Source: Physocladia obscura (lineage: Eukaryota > Chytridiomycota > Chytridiomycetes > Chytridiales > Chytriomycetaceae). From it: a DNA stretch of 10,472 bases. The translations under genes and the position numbers were made by a program. Under the pieces are notes generated by a model that was not told the DNA's origin, searched no databases, and saw only the letters and a program-made list of their open reading frames with translations. This document shows positions 7,461-10,472 of this stretch, piece after piece. The DNA lies in assembly GCA_027596945.1 (NCBI GenBank), contig JADGJH010001355.1:1-10472 (forward strand), given 5' to 3'. How positions within the stretch are numbered: position 1 is the first letter of the stretch; each line of letters opens with the position of its first letter.

Positions 7461-7910
7461 TTAAGTGATGACATTTCCCAAACAGCAAAATGAACAGCAC
7501 TGCAAAAATTTGCAAAAGAAACAGAATGAATGTGTTTTTGAATGTATATCTGCTCCTCTCACTTTTAATACTGGTATGTTTATCCCCTCAATCATCATCA
7601 TTCCCTTCTCCTTCCTGACTTTCAATTTCAATATCTCCATCCTATTCTTTATCATCACTTAAATCATATCTTGAATTGCATTCTTCTCCAAGCTGAACAA
7701 CTCTTCATGTTTGACAATTAATAATCCATAATATTTGTCATTGTGTTCATTACCTTCATCTCCATCAAAGTAACCACAATTGTCACTATCAATCATAGCT
7801 GACAATTTGTTGAAACAATGAAATAAGTGCTCTTGAAGTCTTTGAACTGCATGCAGTCCCTTGAAAATATCACCACAGCCATTGCAGATGACCTCAGACT
7901 GCATAATCAC
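7461..7910 (-). pseudogene. Zinc-finger and acidic N-terminal remnant
   Basis: From 7910 a minus-strand frame encodes a compact finger, C-x2-C-x15-H-x3-C (CNGCGDIF to EHLFHC, residues 9-32, 7886-7815). This spacing fits BED-type or C2HC DNA-binding fingers common at transposase N-termini. An acidic stretch follows (SDNCGYFDGDEGNEHNDKYY). The frame stops at 7659-7661. In the neighbouring frame an acidic run continues (RYDLSDDKE, DGDIEIESQEGEGNDDD), interrupted by stops, so a frameshift near 7680 is likely. A plausible splice acceptor (GATTATGCAG) just before the finger would join it to an upstream exon. The role is presumably DNA binding by a now-dead transposase. It could instead be an unrelated zinc-finger gene. 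Confidence 0.45.
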
Positions 7911-8236
7911 CTTTTGGCATCAAAATCGGCATTATTTCTGGCCAGCTGTAGAAAAAAAAAATTGGCATCAACTTCTCAATCTGGTTTCTGATTACATGAC
8001 AGTGGCATCTTCATTGGGGCTGGGATTTAATATGGAACTTCTTCAAACTCATTTGCTCCTCAAAAGAGCTTCCCACATTGGTATCATTCTTTTTTCTCTA
8101 ATTTGTATTAATTATTCCATGTTTTTGTAGTAATCAGGAGTAGCAAACTTTGTCAACTGTTCTTCAGGCCATTCAAGATTCCCAGCAAGTGTCCTTTGTG
8201 GCAAACAATTAGAGATTTCAGCAACTGGCAGAGTCT
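7911..8236. other. Unassigned DNA between two opposed gene remnants
   Basis: The minus strand shows a short coding-like run (NDTNVGSSFEEQMSLKKF, about 8085 to 8030) that could be an upstream exon of the zinc-finger piece. A plus-strand frame (7861-8130, 89 codons) is mostly antisense to it and has no motif. Near 8160-8236 the plus strand may hold the 5' part of the next gene (LQAIQDSQQVSFVANN followed by a stop). Confidence 0.3.
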
Positions 8237-8942
8237 TTGACTGCTGTAAACATGCATGTTGCTGTAGAAATGCATTGGCCAGCCCAAAGTTCTGACTTTT
8301 TTGTGCAAACCATAGCTGATGAAGTTAAACTTAAACTTAAGGCCATTTATTTTAGCCCACATGTCAGTCAATATCCTGCTCAATGCCGTGACAAAGTTAT
8401 TAAGGTAAAATTTATTTTTTAATCATTATTATTAATGTTTTACAATCTTCATTTATTCAGGATCATTTGATACCGATTTATGGCACTATCATGAGCAAGT
8501 TCTCTGGAGTTCAAGCCAAAATGTTCAAACTTATGGTGAGAACAAGTCATGATAATGTGCAAGATTCCTTTGTGAAGTCAAATCTTTTTTTTCTTGTCTA
8601 AAACTTTTTTATTGAACTCCCAAAGGTGAAAGGTTCAAAACAAAAAAAAACAACCATGTCACCAACAAGCTCCCACTTTATGTATGTGTTGTGTTTGGAC
8701 TTTACATTGATCTGACAGAGGCTGTTCTTATTCATGCAGTATTATTTGTAATGATATCTTTTTCTACTTTATTTTTTTATATTAATTCTAATTTTTTTTT
8801 AAAAAAGCAGAAAGTCGCAAGATTGCTTCAGAAAAAGAATTATTCTTGTGCTTTAGTTCAGAAAATGAACCATTTGGCAGATTTGCCTCAATACCAAAGA
8901 GCTGCTGCCTTGGTAGCAATGCAACTTATGAATCCATTGTAA
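8237..8942 (+). CDS. Spliced hypothetical gene of unknown family (possibly decayed)
   Basis: The first exon piece (8237-8404, ATG at 8237, true start unknown) ends ...CRDKVIK. A 56-nt intron (8405-8460, AAG/GTAAAA ... TTATTCAG) joins it in phase 0 to DHLIPIYGTIMSKFSGVQAK (8461 on). The last exon (8811-8942, KVARLLQKKNYSCALVQK, DLPQYQRAAALVAMQLMNPL, stop TAA) follows a 63-nt phase-0 intron (8748-8810, GTAATG ... AAAGCAG) after YVCVVFGLYIDLTEAVLIHA. The middle junction is less clear: donor ATG/GTGAGA at 8536 and acceptor AACAAG at 8669 restore the frame, but that acceptor is weak. I recognise no domain. It ends only 10 bases before HSPA12-like sequence and shows the low CpG of the repeat zone. 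It may be a host gene or a transposon-borne one; the stop at about 8208 upstream hints at decay. Confidence 0.45.
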
Positions 8943-8952
8943 TAAAAAACAG

Positions 8953-10052
8953 CCAGGGCTTGCTCTGGTGGTAGCTGGGGATCCACTGCTATTGACAAAG
9001 AGTTTTATAGAGTATTGCAGAAATTGTGGGAGTAGAAAATTTTACCAGCTTGAAAACAGGCGATGATCCTGGAGAATGGTTTGAGTTTCAAGACAAGTGG
9101 GAGAAGACTAAATGTGCTTTTGACGGTAAAACGAATATCACAATCAGAGTTCCGGCGGCTTTGCGTCCATTTCTTGGTAAAATTCGAAAACAGTCTAGTT
9201 TTTGAAATATATTAATCAAATTATGGAATATACAAAAAATTTTCATAAATAAAGCAAACAGTTGCTATGATTTTAACAAAAAAAATAACACCAATTATCA
9301 ACGGGGTGGAAATAACTTAATCATCCCAGCCGCCGATGTTCACAAACTATTCGCCCTCCGTTGACAAAACAGTTAAGCATCTAAAAACAGTTGTTAACAG
9401 TGTGCCAAAAGCCTCAAAGATTCTCCTTGTGGGAAATTTTGCTGACAGTCGTGTTTTGCAATATGCGTTCAAGAAAGCATTTACTTCTGCTAAAATGAGC
9501 GTTTTGATTCCACCCCAGCAAGGGAATTGCGTTATGCTAGGTACGGTGATGTTGGGAAACAATCCGATGCAAATTGAAGAACGTATCTTGGAATACGCAT
9601 ACGGCATTGCTATCATCCCAGTTTTCAAATCCAGACCTTCATTTAAATTCATCCAAAATAATGATTGCCGGTATTGAACATTCTAATAATGTCGCTTGCT
9701 GGCTGGTCAGTATTGGAAACAAGATTAAAACGGACCATACTATCAAAAAAAATTTTCCAACCTCTAAAGCCCACAATGCAATTTGCTTCAGGATCTTTGA
9801 AGGGAGTAGGAAGGATATCAAATATATGGACATGAATGATTCCAATGTTCGCCAGCTGGGATCAATCACAAGTGCTAATCTTGATAGTGCAACACACTCA
9901 AAATATGGGTCAGTTTATGAATCGATTGTGTGAAATTTAATTTTTGTTTCTCCAGAATCACATTTGAGCTCAAGTTTGAAGAGGGTGGATATTTGAGTGC
10001 AAAAACGACCGATTTTTATGGTGTAGTTCGAACTGCTCAAATTCTCATGTGA
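8953..10052 (+). pseudogene. HSPA12-like (Hsp70 member 12) C-terminal half, frameshifted
   Basis: HSPA12 proteins are divergent Hsp70-type actin-fold ATPases. This copy starts mid-domain at ARACSGGSWGSTAIDKEFYR (after AG 8951-8952) and lacks the N-terminal phosphate motifs. It continues VGVENFTSLKTGDDPGEW and NITIRVPAALRPFL to a donor at 9177. The acceptor is TAAAG 9254 (frame-keeping) or the better CAAACAG 9261 (frame-breaking). Next come NNLIIPAADVHKLF, SPSVDKTVKHL, the adenosine-motif region ILLVGNFADSRVLQYAF, LIPPQQGNCVMLGTVMLG, YAYGIAIIPVF, NNVACWLVSIGNKIKTDHT and KYG. A 47-nt intron (9909-9955) precedes ITFELKFEEGGYLSA and the stop at 10050-10052. Frame changes near 9021, 9351 and 9630 sit at short A or T runs. 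The usual GGF is GNF here. It is either a 5'-truncated pseudogene or a gene blurred by indel errors; truncation favours a pseudogene. Confidence 0.8.
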
Positions 10053-10402
10053 TATTTTTATTTCAAGTGATGTTTGAAAGGTTTAAGAAAAATAATTTCT
10101 TGCTAATTCCTTGCTTGTTTATTATGACTTTTTATTTCTCCTTATAAATTGATGGAAATTGTTGGCAATAGAATGATATCGGCATAGGGAATAGAGGTGG
10201 GGACAAACAATTTGTGAAGAGCTCAGTTTTCAATTCATTCAGGTGTATGTCAACAATATATGCTCTGAAATATTAAAATTATAACAGATTGTATCTTGAA
10301 AATTCCCATAACCTTACGATCATTGAAAACAATCATATATATGAATCAACAAATAGATCTGTTGAACATTACAAAAATTGTTTTTTTTTATTTTATATCA
10401 CT
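10053..10402. other. 3' flank and intergenic DNA
   Basis: This AT-rich stretch after the HSPA12-like stop has no open frame of note. It presumably includes the 3' untranslated region of that gene and the upstream region of whatever begins near 10435. No clear AATAAA signal is seen close to the stop. Confidence 0.5.
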
Positions 10403-10416
10403 TGACGTTTGACGTC
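10403..10416 (+). promoter_or_regulatory. Tandem TGACG motifs, possible bZIP sites
   Basis: TGACGT (10403-10408) and TGACGTC (10410-10416, containing palindromic GACGTC) lie next to each other about 19 bases before an ATG. TGACGTCA-like words are binding sites of CREB/ATF-type bZIP factors. Two in a row in otherwise CpG-poor DNA is notable, but function is inferred from motif alone. Confidence 0.3.
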
Positions 10417-10434
10417 GAATCCAATTCACCAACA

Positions 10435-10472
10435 ATGCCGAGTTGCGATTCACAAACAGCAATCATTCTTCC
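10435..10472 (+). CDS. Possible start of a gene cut by the window end
   Basis: ATG at 10435 in the context CAACAATGCC opens a frame, MPSCDSQTAIIL, that stays open to the window edge. Twelve codons are too few to identify anything. The A at position -3 in front of the ATG and the rise in CpG support a start only weakly. Confidence 0.25.
   Translation, partial: MPSCDSQTAIIL

Noticed and set aside
9347..9869. Minus-strand open frames of 101 and 76 codons
   Set aside because: Both are antisense to well-supported HSPA12-like coding.
8691..10052. One continuous gene joining 8811-8942 with the HSPA12-like exons
   Set aside because: They share a reading frame, but two stop codons separate them, and a bridging intron would be about 14 nt, too short to splice.
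1..10472. CRISPR array, prokaryotic operon, rRNA or intact tRNA gene
   Set aside because: No evenly spaced identical repeats with unique spacers, no ribosome-binding-site-led gene series, and no recognisable rRNA or tRNA sequence.

Overview
The window looks like repeat-rich eukaryotic nuclear DNA. It is strongly AT-biased, has no bacterial operon or Shine-Dalgarno structure, contains short spliceosomal introns (47, 56, 63 and about 78-85 nt), and is packed with broken retrotransposon and DNA-transposon coding sequence. Short introns, a yeast-type initiator-Met primer-binding site and transposon types common in basidiomycetes make a repeat-laden fungus my best guess, for example a rust-like basidiomycete. 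This is inference from style; a compact-intron invertebrate cannot be excluded.

Layout. Positions 1-1850 are AT-rich DNA without a credible gene, holding a T/A-rich tract and a degenerate 19-bp minisatellite (1686-1798). Positions 2046-2600 are a GC-richer island with a nearly open minus-strand frame of unknown identity. Positions 3218-4926 hold the 5' part of a minus-strand LTR retroelement: LTR-like DNA (4189-4926), a tRNA primer-binding site (4176-4185), then a frameshifted gag (4146 down to 3218). Positions 4969-5260 are a plus-strand Ty1/copia reverse transcriptase/RNase H fragment whose left edge is a 32-bp tandem duplication. It abuts a minus-strand, gag-like reading frame (5957 down to about 5255). 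Positions 6030-6131 carry a repeated motif and a hairpin. Positions 6318-7910 hold scattered minus-strand pieces that read as a decayed Plavaka/CACTA-like transposase: a zinc finger, an acidic stretch and a DNPRAS...C..C core.

The right end differs. At 8237-8942 there is a plus-strand, apparently spliced gene of unknown family. At 8953-10052 there is the C-terminal half of an HSPA12-like (Hsp70 family member 12) protein with two introns and three frameshifts. At the extreme right edge a possible new gene starts at 10435 behind TGACG motifs. CpG dinucleotides are very rare across most of the window but abundant from about 9060 to 10060. This suggests methylation-driven or RIP-like decay of the repeats beside a protected or recently arrived genic segment. 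I see no intact cooperating gene system; the window is a record of nested insertions next to a gene edge.
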